Positions 16,001-25,102 are shown, counted from the first letter of the stretch. The stretch: DNA of 36,608 bases from Planktothrix tepida PCC 9214 (GCF_900009145.1 NZ_LN889782.1:1535270-1571877); one strand, 5' to 3'. The notes: generated from the sequence alone by a model not told the origin. Numbers and translations are program-made.

Positions 16001-18211
16001 ACAACCATTACTCAGGGTGTTGAAACAGGCCCCAAAAACGGAACAAATGAATATATGCTTCCCTTTAGTGGGATTATCTATGCCAGCCGAGATGATGGCA
16101 AACCCGATTATAGCGATCGCACAGAAGCAGAAGGAATAAAACTTAAAAGCTCGACGGACTATAAGATCGATCCTAGTCGCAGTCCTAATGGCATCCTGCT
16201 GATCAATGGTAAATATTTAGCCCGCGGCGATGTTAAGGACGGTCACGGAGTCCCACCGACAAGTGCAGATGATGTAGTTAAGGAAAAAGGACTGACCTTA
16301 ATATCTAATCTCCCCGTTTATATCTATGGTGAGTTTAATTTACACAGTCAACAAGAGTTCAGCGATAAAACCTTGAATGTTAATAATTGGGAAACTGATT
16401 TTTATGCTCGCAGTACCCTGAACAAAAACTTTGCTTGTCATAAAGGTGATCCGAGATTACCCGATAAGTGCCAGGGTGGAGACACTTGGCGACCTGCTAA
16501 TGTGATTGCTGATGCGGTTACGGTTTTGTCTCGAAATCTAACGGCCACTGATCTTACAGCCGGATTTCGCTTCGGATATCGCAATGAGGGAGATTTTGAA
16601 CTCAGAAACAATGCTTATACCATTTCCATCAACCCTGCGGGTTATGATTTGAATGTTGATGGAGACACTAGCGATTCATTTAATGAGAATGACTTCACAG
16701 TCTTGGGAATGCAATTTAAGGGATTTGATCTTAACGGCAATGGGGCCTTAGATGCTAGTGTTCCTGAAACTACTATTAAGTCTATTCCGGCTAAATTAGC
16801 GCGTGTGCTGAATGGATTTAACCCGTATAACGATTTTGCAGTCAATGGTTTAAGCAGTAATGTTGCCTTTGATGCGGCTGAAGATGGAACACCTAGCGAA
16901 ACGTATAAAGATACTGACTATTCTCCGATTAGTACGACTGATTCGGATGGTAAGACGACTACTATTCAGCCGGAGAATGGGATTAATAGTTCCTACTTTA
17001 ATAACTTTGTTACTCCTATTCAGCGACGGGGTATTTTTCCTGAATATTTGATGGAAATTTGCCTGAAGTTGCCTGTATCAGCTTGTGGCCCTGGTGATTG
17101 GGTTGTTATTGATAGCAGCGATACTCAAAAACCAGCCCGAAATCTTGTTAATCCTTCTACTGCGGTAGCCGTAACTACTCTCAAGTCGGGTACAACAGCA
17201 ACTCCACCTGATCCAAAGTATCAACGCTTTCCTCGTCGTGTGGCTTTTCTCCGTACATCATCTAATACATTACAGTTAGATGGTACTGCACCCATCCCTA
17301 TTGGGGTAAATGGTAGCGCAGAGGTAAAGGCTTATGCTCCAGTAGCCTGTCCCACTGGTATTAACCAGTGTATAGTCTTTAGTAGTACCGATGCCACTAA
17401 ACAACCTCGAACACAACCTAATGCCCTTTGGTTCCAAACCCGTAACGCTGCTGCGCGAAATTGGGGTTCTAATTATCCTTTATGGTATTACAATCTCGCT
17501 ACTCCCGGCACCTCCAAGACCACCTTTGTTGGAACAGAACAACCCTTGCTGGTACCCGTATTACAAATTCATGCCAGTAGTAATGAACCATCAACCAATA
17601 CCACTAGCTTCCCATTCGGAAGTAAGACGGCTGAAGAGGATACCCGTTGGTTACCAAAATCAGTTGACTCTCAGGTTTTTAACTTAGTTGCTGCTGCTGG
17701 AGATACTCCCCCCAGAGCGGGAGAATTCAATGGAGGTCTACAAAACCTGGTACGCTTCCTAGAAAATTGGTATACCAACGCCAAAACCATTAGAAATAAC
17801 GAGATAGTTGGTTCCTTTATGCAGTTATCACGGAGTGGATATGCAACAGCACCCTACCAACCTGTGACAGCAGCACTGATTTCAGATGGGATTTTTGGGA
17901 ACAAAGCAAGTAATGACCAGAAAAAGTACCGAATTATTAACTCTGGAGGTCGTACCCCATTCTTTACACCACCTACCCGGGCTTGGGGTTTTGATGTGGG
18001 TTTGTTATCCCAGACACCAGATTTATTTACCCAAAAATTCACCATTCCACCCACCAAAACTTCCCCTAATGAATATTTCCGCGAAGTCAGCCGAGATGAT
18101 CCCTGGGTTAAGGAATTGCTCTGTGCAAAACTTGTGGATGCTACAAACAACATTGGTGATAAAGCAGTTAGTAGCCCCTATCGTCCAGAAGGCTGTTCTA
18201 ATGGTTCATAA
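13070..18211 (+). CDS. hpsA: HpsA-like hormogonium polysaccharide protein
   Basis: This very large protein (1713 residues) has a type IV prepilin-like N-terminus. A basic leader of about 52 residues ends in RAG, then FVLPTVTMVLLVVVLLSITIML spans roughly residues 53-74 as the hydrophobic helix. A prepilin peptidase would cut between G52 and F53. The position-5 residue is threonine, not the usual glutamate. The long exported part is rich in Ser, Thr, Asn and Pro. It contains EF-hand/dockerin-like acidic loops at D188 (DTNNNGKYD), D1193 (DLNVDGDTSD) and D1220 (DLNGNGALD), which suggest calcium binding. Size, position and following genes fit HpsA of filamentous cyanobacteria, known to be needed for surface polysaccharide and gliding. 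The molecular role is not established. It begins a five-gene same-strand run, 24 bases ahead of the HpsB-like gene. Confidence 0.88.
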   Translation: MSKRHNNKFHNPILSMFSAIRIAVKRMTRGAMRSLLRVWMRINRHDRYGRAGFVLPTVTMVLLVVVLLSITIMLRSMDRAKMAQYRRVDEQVLQAATPALDRANAKLTELLADPTLPKETPSDEELYRALNRKDDQGKYYYTLGGEERIVIQYDVDGGGIYSLTKEVTDNVALEKRENITTAWRFPVDTNNNGKYDSYALYGIYFKRPPDTSDTPPKPRPRSPLDARSLPMDISQTVSQDCAALGSSAGFIDSSGWARIGGNLKKAFFVYTTTVPIPEGAVPADTATQQFEFFKGTPSFSALEYQQDRSRVPLTNNAVVYEDDLDISPGPFFNLNGRIFSNSNLIASPRNSAADTKLRLYQVSSPKSCFYTAENSKIIVGGNVINGVVDNDALANPVEIHLFKEAQEPNKTGKSLSTSNDSVTLKVSNIIYDNKARADLITALVKDQLGKTETSDPEEVKSTVAARQPTTPEQKLEYRTEALTRYFKDRSRRIPIIDPFKANASSATIEGSGDTLRPPDTWMLSVKPTDGSDIVGVGLEKTQLPATDPDAKATELEKEEFELGDRIVAGNNLAYKYYLNQWRSLTDKFYIEGSQVETNPSTGTTKWTNPKTNPRYRRTQVQPLPDLGTIGRNGFWEESAASKPEKPLDGIGGLRVVTGAGIYNRNLSFLPPPVPLNRNSSAAAKYDKYDNPDTTVLEEFEVVWPDTMPMSPIAGSKVYDKTTSSWVDVATPLPTGNAQNSRGDLRMRATAVYHYATDFVTTEGTTPDREQKPIACVSSYYDPTDSITAKNMDGLPWNSSPSGRSNNGIVYPAPKTERPTSASFSATTGLFTATPAELGNQANMVFPDGRFVNLPLRNALNTLSDGGKLTLADQSAIDSTLCALDILNGDITPNAYTRTVDNITSVSSDIPHGAIREVSFLDSREVKALDKDDVSTRADETFALTANSNLPGTYQLPLENRYPLEIRATVLDVQALRNTTITQGVETGPKNGTNEYMLPFSGIIYASRDDGKPDYSDRTEAEGIKLKSSTDYKIDPSRSPNGILLINGKYLARGDVKDGHGVPPTSADDVVKEKGLTLISNLPVYIYGEFNLHSQQEFSDKTLNVNNWETDFYARSTLNKNFACHKGDPRLPDKCQGGDTWRPANVIADAVTVLSRNLTATDLTAGFRFGYRNEGDFELRNNAYTISINPAGYDLNVDGDTSDSFNENDFTVLGMQFKGFDLNGNGALDASVPETTIKSIPAKLARVLNGFNPYNDFAVNGLSSNVAFDAAEDGTPSETYKDTDYSPISTTDSDGKTTTIQPENGINSSYFNNFVTPIQRRGIFPEYLMEICLKLPVSACGPGDWVVIDSSDTQKPARNLVNPSTAVAVTTLKSGTTATPPDPKYQRFPRRVAFLRTSSNTLQLDGTAPIPIGVNGSAEVKAYAPVACPTGINQCIVFSSTDATKQPRTQPNALWFQTRNAAARNWGSNYPLWYYNLATPGTSKTTFVGTEQPLLVPVLQIHASSNEPSTNTTSFPFGSKTAEEDTRWLPKSVDSQVFNLVAAAGDTPPRAGEFNGGLQNLVRFLENWYTNAKTIRNNEIVGSFMQLSRSGYATAPYQPVTAALISDGIFGNKASNDQKKYRIINSGGRTPFFTPPTRAWGFDVGLLSQTPDLFTQKFTIPPTKTSPNEYFREVSRDDPWVKELLCAKLVDATNNIGDKAVSSPYRPEGCSNGS

Positions 18212-18235
18212 ATTTCTACGCTTAGGACAAGGTTT

Positions 18236-18880
18236 ATGATTAACCCAAACAAAAGAAAACTCAACGATTACTTACCTGTATCGGAGTCAGGATATACCAT
18301 CCTTGAGGGACTAATGGCGGTTGTTGTTGTATCGGTCATGTTGTTAGCAATTGGCCCTGTAATTGCCTTTTCTGTGGGAACTCGCGTACAAGCTAAACGG
18401 GTTGAACTGGCAACCCAAGCGGGAAAAAGTTATATTGATTGGGTGAAAGCTGCTCCTGATGCCAATGCAATAAAAGAAAGAGCACCCAAACAAACTGCAA
18501 CTACCGCTCCAGCAACAGGTGATTTAGCAGGTGATTGCACATCAAAAGATGGTTATTGTACAACAACCGATAAAAAATTGTACTGTGTCAATCTTGATGA
18601 GGAAGCAGGGTGTCAAACAAAGAGCCCTGTTGATATGGTGATTCAACCTCTCATAACGAGTGGTGATGCTACGACTCCAGAAAAAGGCTATCAAATGACG
18701 GTGGGAGTTTATCGTGCTAACTCCTTTGTCTCTGGGATAACGCTTCAAGCTGCTACTAAGTCAGATAGCTTAACAACAAATGCTTTAGGTAATCGCAGTT
18801 TACCTTTAGTTGTGATGAAAACTGAAGTTTTACCATCAGGTGCAACCTTTGGAGACCTTCAAAAACGACTAAAACCTTAA
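18236..18880 (+). CDS. hpsB: HpsB-like pseudopilin
   Basis: This 214-residue prepilin-like protein has a 19-residue leader ending SESG, with predicted cleavage before Y20. The mature N-terminus YTILEGLMAVVVVSVMLL has the canonical Glu at position 5 (E24). Residues 20-45 form one hydrophobic helix. The remainder is soluble, with four cysteines near 100-125 (GDCTSKDGYC, YCVN, GCQT) that could form two disulfides outside the cell. The ATG follows AGGACAAGG at good spacing, 24 bases after the HpsA-like stop, so the genes are probably cotranscribed. By position it corresponds to HpsB, a minor-pilin-like component proposed to act with type IV pili in polysaccharide export. The assembly partner role is inferred. 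Confidence 0.85.
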   Translation: MINPNKRKLNDYLPVSESGYTILEGLMAVVVVSVMLLAIGPVIAFSVGTRVQAKRVELATQAGKSYIDWVKAAPDANAIKERAPKQTATTAPATGDLAGDCTSKDGYCTTTDKKLYCVNLDEEAGCQTKSPVDMVIQPLITSGDATTPEKGYQMTVGVYRANSFVSGITLQAATKSDSLTTNALGNRSLPLVVMKTEVLPSGATFGDLQKRLKP

Positions 18881-18947
18881 TCTTCACCGTAATATTTTAA
18901 GTCTAACTTAATTCACCTACTTTTCTTAAGTTAATGGAGCAATAAAA

Positions 18948-19865
18948 ATGAGTATCTTTCTAAAATTATTATTTAAACCTCAAATTAGGTCAAGTCCGGC
19001 AAAATTTGATCAAAACTATCAAGTCAAAGGCATGACAATGATAGAACTCTTAGTGGGTACAGTTATTGCTTTTATTGTAATCACGCCATTAATGGGAATG
19101 GTCATTGGTCTATTAAATGATGATCAACGAGAAAGTGCTAAAGCAAACACCGAAGAAGAAATTCAATCTGCATTAGATTATATTGGAGAAGATGTTAGTC
19201 AAGCTCTCTATATTTACACGAACACAACATCAACCGATCCTACATTAAATATGCAGATTGATAGCCTTAAAAGCAACAACTTTTTACCGACTACGGGAAC
19301 CCCTATTCTGGTGTTTTGGAAACGAAAAATAGTAGAAGATGCTGTTCCTGTAGATACAACTAAACAGCCTAAAGATTGTACAGCAACTACCTGTAATGAT
19401 ACTTACGTTTTATCATTAGTGAGTTATCACTTACTTCCAGAAACAGATAAAACATCAATTTGGTGTCAACCTTCAGGAACAAATTGTCCTAGTCGAATAG
19501 TTCGGTATGAAATTTCTGATGGGTTAAAGAAATCGGATGGAATAACCTACTATACAAAGACAGAACTTGGAACTCAACTTGAGAGCTATGCTCAGGAAAA
19601 TAATAACGCCTATAATCCTAATTTTAGTCTATCTAAACCCTTAGATAATGTTACAAATAAAAATAATTTTCCTAACTCACAAGTGTTAGTTAACTACATT
19701 GAAAAATTTGAACTAGATCCTAGCTCAACAAATGACTTAGCTAAATTAGCAATTCAAGGAAATGCACTAAGACGTAATGATGCTAATGCGACTTGTGCCA
19801 CTAACTCACCCTATTGTCCAAAATCATCAGTTCAATTGCGAGGATTAAGTGGTCTTGGAAATTAA
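18948..19865 (+). CDS. hpsC: HpsC-like pseudopilin
   Basis: This 305-residue prepilin-like protein has a 28-residue leader ending QVKG, cut before M29. The mature start MTMIELLVGTVIAFIVITPL has Glu at position 5 (E33) and one hydrophobic segment to about residue 50. The large C-terminal domain has cysteine pairs (CTATTC, CQPSGTNC, CATNSPYC). Such long minor pilins often resemble GspJ/PilW at pilus tips. GGAG lies 10 bases before the ATG. The order matches hpsA-hpsB-hpsC of filamentous cyanobacteria. Predicted place: inner membrane and periplasm, assembling with the neighbouring pilins. The gap to the HpsB-like gene is 67 bases, so cotranscription is likely. Confidence 0.85.
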   Translation: MSIFLKLLFKPQIRSSPAKFDQNYQVKGMTMIELLVGTVIAFIVITPLMGMVIGLLNDDQRESAKANTEEEIQSALDYIGEDVSQALYIYTNTTSTDPTLNMQIDSLKSNNFLPTTGTPILVFWKRKIVEDAVPVDTTKQPKDCTATTCNDTYVLSLVSYHLLPETDKTSIWCQPSGTNCPSRIVRYEISDGLKKSDGITYYTKTELGTQLESYAQENNNAYNPNFSLSKPLDNVTNKNNFPNSQVLVNYIEKFELDPSSTNDLAKLAIQGNALRRNDANATCATNSPYCPKSSVQLRGLSGLGN

Positions 19866-19906
19866 AATCGACTCAAAGGTTATTCAATAATCAAAAAGGA
19901 TTAATT

Positions 19907-20488
19907 ATGAAAAATCAACAAATATTAAATAGACTGTTAATTGATCGATTGAAAAAAAAATCTAATCATATAGATCAGGGATTTACCCTGATTGAATTAT
20001 TAGTTGTTGTTTTAATAATTGGTGTTTTGAGTGCGATCGCAGCCCCCAGTTGGGATGCTTTTACAACCAGACAACGCCTTAAAACTGTTAATGATCAGGT
20101 ATTTCAAGCGATTAAATCGGCTCAAGCAGAAGCAAAACGCAAAAAAGGTGATGTTACTCTAACATTTGATAAAACAGTTGATCCACCAACCGTTAGTTAT
20201 GAGGGTAATGTACAGAAGCTCAATGTTTCTGGTGAAATTAAAACAGGAACTATTAAACTTGTTACAGGTGCAGGAGATACAACAGTTGCTACAGATTCAG
20301 AGATTATTTTTGATTATCGAGGAAGTATTAAATCTGGTCAAATACTTCCCTTCACAGCAACAGTCTCTCTCCCAGATGGAAAAGGTAAACACTGTGTTAT
20401 TGTAGACAGTCTACTCGGAGGAATGAGGATAGGATCAGGAGACTATAACAGTTCTACTAATAAAACAGGTTGTCGAGTTCCATCTTAA
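19907..20488 (+). CDS. hpsD: GspH/FimT-like pilin, HpsD-like
   Basis: I start this gene at the ATG at 19907, preceded by AAAGGA. The frame extends upstream to 19814, but that would overlap the previous gene and give an overlong leader. The 193-residue product has a leader cut after G25, then FTLIELLVVVLIIGVLSAIA with Glu at position 5, followed by APSWDAFTTRQRLKTVNDQV, the usual GspH/FimT opening. The C-terminus has a CVIVDSLLGGMRIG stretch and a second cysteine near the end, fitting the disulfide-bounded loop of minor pilins. It lies 41 bases after the HpsC-like gene. The HpsD name is by position and type only, since the next gene is equally GspH-like. Confidence 0.8.
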   Translation: MKNQQILNRLLIDRLKKKSNHIDQGFTLIELLVVVLIIGVLSAIAAPSWDAFTTRQRLKTVNDQVFQAIKSAQAEAKRKKGDVTLTFDKTVDPPTVSYEGNVQKLNVSGEIKTGTIKLVTGAGDTTVATDSEIIFDYRGSIKSGQILPFTATVSLPDGKGKHCVIVDSLLGGMRIGSGDYNSSTNKTGCRVPS

Positions 20489-20674
20489 AGTTTTTTATAA
20501 GCGATCGCATTCCTTAACTCCGTAATCTCACTAATTGACTAACCTTTCAACTGCTAAAATTATTTCCAAAAAAATCCGTAATTTTCACCTATTCAAAACC
20601 TCTGATTTCTCTGAAACTGGTATTTAAGTTTGTTTAGAAAACATAACTATTTACTTGAAATCAGGTGTGTTGCA

Positions 20675-21229
20675 ATGATCAATCCAAAAAAAACCTGCGA
20701 TCGCTCCTTAACCTCATCCTATAGCGGATTTACCCTACTAGAAAACCTCATCATTGTATCCATGATGGGTATTTTGAGTGCCATTGCAGCCCCTAGTTGG
20801 TTAAGTTTTATCAACCATCAACGCCTCACGACTTCTATTGATCGAATTTATTGGGCGATGCAAACCACCCGTGAAGAAGCCAAACGCAGCAAAGAAATCT
20901 GGCAAATCAGCTTTAAAGATCAAAATAATACCGTTCAATGGGCGATACATCGTCGAGACGATACCCCCACACAACCTCAATGGATGACCTTAGATCAAAA
21001 CGTTCAAATAGATCCCACAGAAACAACCCTCTATCAAAATCAAACCACTAAAATTTGGAGAATGCAATTTGACCATAAAGGTCGTGCCAATGGTCAGTTA
21101 GGCCGGGTGACATTATCCCTTCGCAATGGTAGCCAAGCCAAACGCTGTGTGTTTGTATCTACTTTATTAGGAACATTAAGAAAAGCTCAAAACAATCCTA
21201 AACCCAAAGATGGGAAATATTGCTATTGA
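20675..21229 (+). CDS. GspH/FimT-like type IV pilin protein
   Basis: The ATG at 20675 is preferred over an in-frame TTG at 20630, giving 184 residues. The leader ends SYSG and is cut before F19. The mature start FTLLENLIIVSMMGILSAIA has Glu at position 5 (E23), then APSWLSFINHQRLTTSIDRI. It is a paralogue of the preceding pilin: both share AIAAPSW, an AKR(S/K)K block and a C-terminal pair of cysteines (RCVFVSTLLGTLRKA, KYC). The gap to the preceding gene is 186 bases, larger than elsewhere in the cluster, so it may have its own promoter. Predicted role: minor pilin assisting pilus assembly or polysaccharide export. Confidence 0.85.
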   Translation: MINPKKTCDRSLTSSYSGFTLLENLIIVSMMGILSAIAAPSWLSFINHQRLTTSIDRIYWAMQTTREEAKRSKEIWQISFKDQNNTVQWAIHRRDDTPTQPQWMTLDQNVQIDPTETTLYQNQTTKIWRMQFDHKGRANGQLGRVTLSLRNGSQAKRCVFVSTLLGTLRKAQNNPKPKDGKYCY

Positions 21230-22855
<1,626 letters not shown>

Positions 22856-22869
22856 GAGAGAAACAGTCG

Positions 22870-22900
22870 ATAAAACAGTCCAGTTTTGGGCTGTTTTATT
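22870..22900 (+). terminator. hairpin terminator after eno
   Basis: ATAAAACAGTCC pairs with GGGCTGTTTTAT across a 6-base loop, with one G-U pair, 14 bases after the eno stop. The 3' arm itself supplies a TTTTAT tract, fitting an intrinsic terminator. Confidence 0.75.
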
Positions 22901-23001
22901 GATTCTCAAAAAATCTCTCCAGTTTTAGACACGCCAACACGGTACGGCGTTTAGAGGTACAATTTCAAGCGTTCTCGTCAGATTAATCGGGGAAAATTAA
23001 G

Positions 23002-23406
23002 ATGAAAATGGATTGGAACTGGAAGTTAGGGAACTTTGCAATCGCAGGCTTAATGGGATTAGCAACGGTGGGTTTAGTCTTCGTAGAGGCCATATTCTCC
23101 CCCGTCAGTGCTGCTCAAAGCCTCTCTTGCACGGGACGAATGAATAATGGATGGACTTACTCAGCCCAGTTTCTCGACGGACGTTTTACCCAAATTCGTT
23201 GGGAACGTTCAGGACAGCCACCCCAAGTCTCAACCCTCAAATTCCTCTCTAATAATGACAAAGGCCAACCTATCTACAAAGGCTCCTTAATGGCAGCCGT
23301 AACAGTAACTTTAGTGGATCTCTCTGGTGGCAATGTTCAACCGGGTTCGCAAATTTCTGTTGGTGTGGAAGAATGGGGCTGGAGTCGAGGAAACTGTAGT
23401 CTCTGA
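23002..23406 (+). CDS. small exported protein, unknown function
   Basis: The product has 134 residues. It begins with a signal-peptide-like region: charged start, hydrophobic stretch from about 12 to 33, then SPVSA with likely cleavage before AQS near 38. The mature part of about 97 residues has two cysteines (C43 and C132) placed to join the two ends by a disulfide, and a pattern of short beta strands (GWTYSAQFLDGRFTQIRW). I do not recognise a named family. It is a stand-alone gene between eno and tRNA-Arg, with GGGG and AAGATG near the start. Probable location: periplasm or outside the cell. Confidence 0.75.
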   Translation: MKMDWNWKLGNFAIAGLMGLATVGLVFVEAIFSPVSAAQSLSCTGRMNNGWTYSAQFLDGRFTQIRWERSGQPPQVSTLKFLSNNDKGQPIYKGSLMAAVTVTLVDLSGGNVQPGSQISVGVEEWGWSRGNCSL

Positions 23407-23617
23407 TCATCAAAAATAAGCGGGATGGGGGAAACGAGCGCGTCTTTAGACCTGAGAGGTAAGTGACACTGCGGTTAAACCCCCATGTCTTTTCTAATTC
23501 TTAGAATTTAGATGTTAGAGTGGACGGAATGTGATAGGTGATGCAGATTTTACGATTAATTTTAATGTAATCAGTTGGGTTTCACTGTGGTTGGAGCAAC
23601 GGTTGTTAGCACCAAAT

Positions 23618-23658
23618 AAAAAAAGATAGAAACAAGGTAATCTTGCCTCTATCTTTTT
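23618..23658 (-). terminator. hairpin terminator downstream of tRNA-Arg
   Basis: AAAAAGATAGA and CAAG pair with CTTG and TCTATCTTTTT around a short loop, with a T tract on either strand. It lies 20 bases beyond the 3' end of the tRNA gene on the minus strand and can act in both directions. Confidence 0.8.
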
Positions 23659-23677
23659 AAATGATTAATATTTAGAC

Positions 23678-23750
23678 GGGCTAGGAGGGATTCGAACCCC
23701 CGACACCGTGGTCCGTAGCCACGTGCTCTAGTCCACTGAGCTACAAGCCC
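23678..23750 (-). tRNA. tRNA-Arg (anticodon ACG)
   Basis: The reverse strand folds as a 73-nucleotide cloverleaf: acceptor GGGCTTG, D arm GCTC/GAGC, anticodon stem CGTGG/CCACG with loop CTACGGA (anticodon ACG), T arm GGGGG TTCGAAT CCCTC, and acceptor CTAGCCC. The ACG anticodon is normally deaminated to ICG and reads CGU, CGC and CGA. There is one U-U mismatch at the sixth acceptor pair. The CCA end is not encoded. Confidence 0.96.
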
Positions 23751-23844
23751 TTGCCAGGTCAGAACAACAACCCCAGGAACAATATACACTGTTGAACGAG
23801 GGTGTTTTCTTCACCGCTTTCTTATATTAACACATTTTTCCCAA

Positions 23845-24345
23845 ATGGCAAGCAATTTTTCTGAAAATTCTTCTGATCGCCTCACCCACCTTAATGAGAC
23901 GGGAGAAGCCCGCATGGTGGATGTGTCGGGGAAGGTCGCAACCCTTCGCCAAGCCATCGCAGGAGGACAAGTGCGGATGTTACCTACAACTTTTGCCGCC
24001 ATTGAAGCGGGAAATGCCCCCAAAGGGGATGTTTTAGGGACAGCGAAACTCGCGGGAATCATGGCGGCTAAACAAACGGCTCAGTTAATTCCTTTGTGTC
24101 ATCCCTTACCGTTAAGTAAAATTGATGTCCAAATTCTGCCCGTTCCCCAATTACCGGGGTATCAAATTCAAGCGGAAGTGATTACCAAGGCTGAAACTGG
24201 AGTGGAAATGGAAGCGTTAACGGCTGTTTCAGTGGCGGCGTTGACCTTGTATGACATGGCGAAAGCCCTAGAAAAGTCGATTGTGATTGAGTCTATCCGC
24301 TTGTTAAGTAAAACAGGGGGGAAATCGGGAGATTACCACCACTAG
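23845..24345 (+). CDS. moaC: cyclic pyranopterin monophosphate synthase MoaC
   Basis: The product has 166 residues, the usual size. It catalyses the second step of molybdenum cofactor synthesis, turning the GTP-derived cyclo-dihydropterin into cyclic pyranopterin monophosphate. Seen: [48 protein letters not shown] with the active-site histidine region, [23 protein letters not shown], and [25 protein letters not shown] with the catalytic lysine region. It is a soluble enzyme. No other moa genes are in the window. The next gene begins 64 bases later on the same strand but is unrelated by function. Confidence 0.97.
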   Translation: MASNFSENSSDRLTHLNETGEARMVDVSGKVATLRQAIAGGQVRMLPTTFAAIEAGNAPKGDVLGTAKLAGIMAAKQTAQLIPLCHPLPLSKIDVQILPVPQLPGYQIQAEVITKAETGVEMEALTAVSVAALTLYDMAKALEKSIVIESIRLLSKTGGKSGDYHH

Positions 24346-24409
24346 ATAGAAGAAGTCAAGCCCCATTCAGCCTAAAATAGAATAGAAAAAGCTTGGGAAT
24401 TAACTGTCT

Positions 24410-24664
24410 ATGCCTCCTCGTTGGCCCCGTAAACCCGACCGCAAAGATCCTGATTATCGTCGTTTAGATGATCGGATGAATTTTGCCATCCATGTTGCTA
24501 TTTTTGCAGCGATTAATTCGGGTTTATGGTTTTTTCATAATTTACAATCGGCTGATTGGCCTTGGTTAATTGAATTTACGGGCGTTTGGTTACTTGCGAT
24601 CGCTATTCATGGTATTTATATTTTTGCGATCGCTGACTATTCTCCTGTCAGTTCAAATCGATAA
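24410..24664 (+). CDS. 2TM domain membrane protein
   Basis: This small protein (84 residues) has a charged, proline-rich N-terminus (PPRWPRKPDRKDPDYRRLDDR). Two membrane helices follow, near 24-42 (MNFAIHVAIFAAINSGLWFF) and 53-74 (WLIEFTGVWLLAIAIHGIYI), with NLQSADWPW between. This layout is the 2TM domain found widely in cyanobacteria, sometimes fused to kinases. The function is unknown. Two HIP1 sites lie within the last third of the gene. The start ATG is 64 bases from moaC and may belong to the same transcript. Confidence 0.8.
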   Translation: MPPRWPRKPDRKDPDYRRLDDRMNFAIHVAIFAAINSGLWFFHNLQSADWPWLIEFTGVWLLAIAIHGIYIFAIADYSPVSSNR

Positions 24665-24671
24665 CATTCAA

Positions 24672-24691
24672 GTTAACGGTTAACCGTTAAC
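24672..24691. promoter_or_regulatory. perfect 20-base palindrome, possible operator
   Basis: GTTAACGGTTAACCGTTAAC is its own reverse complement and can also be read as three overlapping GTTAAC-type half-sites. It sits 13 bases before the AGGAG of the next gene, where a bound regulator or a hairpin could control expression. No regulator is assigned. Confidence 0.5.
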
Positions 24692-24712
24692 CCACAATTA
24701 TTTAGGAGATTA

Positions 24713-25021
24713 ATGATGTCTGTTTTAGATACAAGAAACATTGAAAAATTAGCGGCTGAAATTGGAGAGAATATCTATATTGATATCGCCAAATGGCATC
24801 TCTATTTAGCTGAAGCGCATTTACATACTCAATTAGCTGAACAACTGTATCCCCTTTTAGAAAAGGGAGACTTTACCGAAAGCGAAGTTCAACAAGTGTT
24901 GCAAAAAATTTATGTTAATTTAGGAGGAGGAAAACAAACTACCTCGCTTGTCAATTTAATTCCTAATTCAGGAATTCAAGAATTGGTGAGAATTTTAAAA
25001 GACTTCCAAGAAGAACTGTAA
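24713..25021 (+). CDS. DUF3181-like cyanobacterial protein
   Basis: The product has 102 residues (101 if the second of two adjacent ATG codons is used). AGGAG lies 4 and 7 bases before them, so the second start is equally plausible. The sequence starts SVLDTRNIEKLAAEIGENIYIDIAKWHLYLAEAHLH and is mostly predicted helix, acidic, without membrane segment. This pattern fits the small conserved cyanobacterial family DUF3181, an assignment from memory. The function is unknown; some such genes lie near photosynthesis genes, but nothing here indicates a role. A GAGGCG hairpin follows the stop. Confidence 0.78.
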   Translation: MMSVLDTRNIEKLAAEIGENIYIDIAKWHLYLAEAHLHTQLAEQLYPLLEKGDFTESEVQQVLQKIYVNLGGGKQTTSLVNLIPNSGIQELVRILKDFQEEL

Positions 25022-25029
25022 CGGGTTGC

Positions 25030-25045
25030 GAGGCGTTCACGCCTC
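25030..25045. repeat. short inverted repeat after the DUF3181-like gene
   Basis: GAGGCG and CGCCTC flank a TTCA loop, nine bases past the stop codon, with an ATTTTT run shortly after. It may work as a weak terminator, or be one copy of a dispersed cyanobacterial hairpin element. Confidence 0.55.
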
Positions 25046-25102
25046 TCTGAATTTTTGGAGTCAAGTGCCAGTCATCTGTAACAATATTGCCTAATAAAAA
25101 CC

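Noticed and set aside
17886-18239. 117-codon plus-strand open frame overlapping the end of the HpsA-like gene
   Set aside because: It is an out-of-frame shadow of a long gene whose own frame continues to the stop at 18211 and is followed at normal spacing by the HpsB-like gene.
19814-19906. Upstream extension of the HpsD-like pilin
   Set aside because: It overlaps the end of the HpsC-like gene and would give a leader of over 55 residues; the ATG at 19907 has a good ribosome-binding site.
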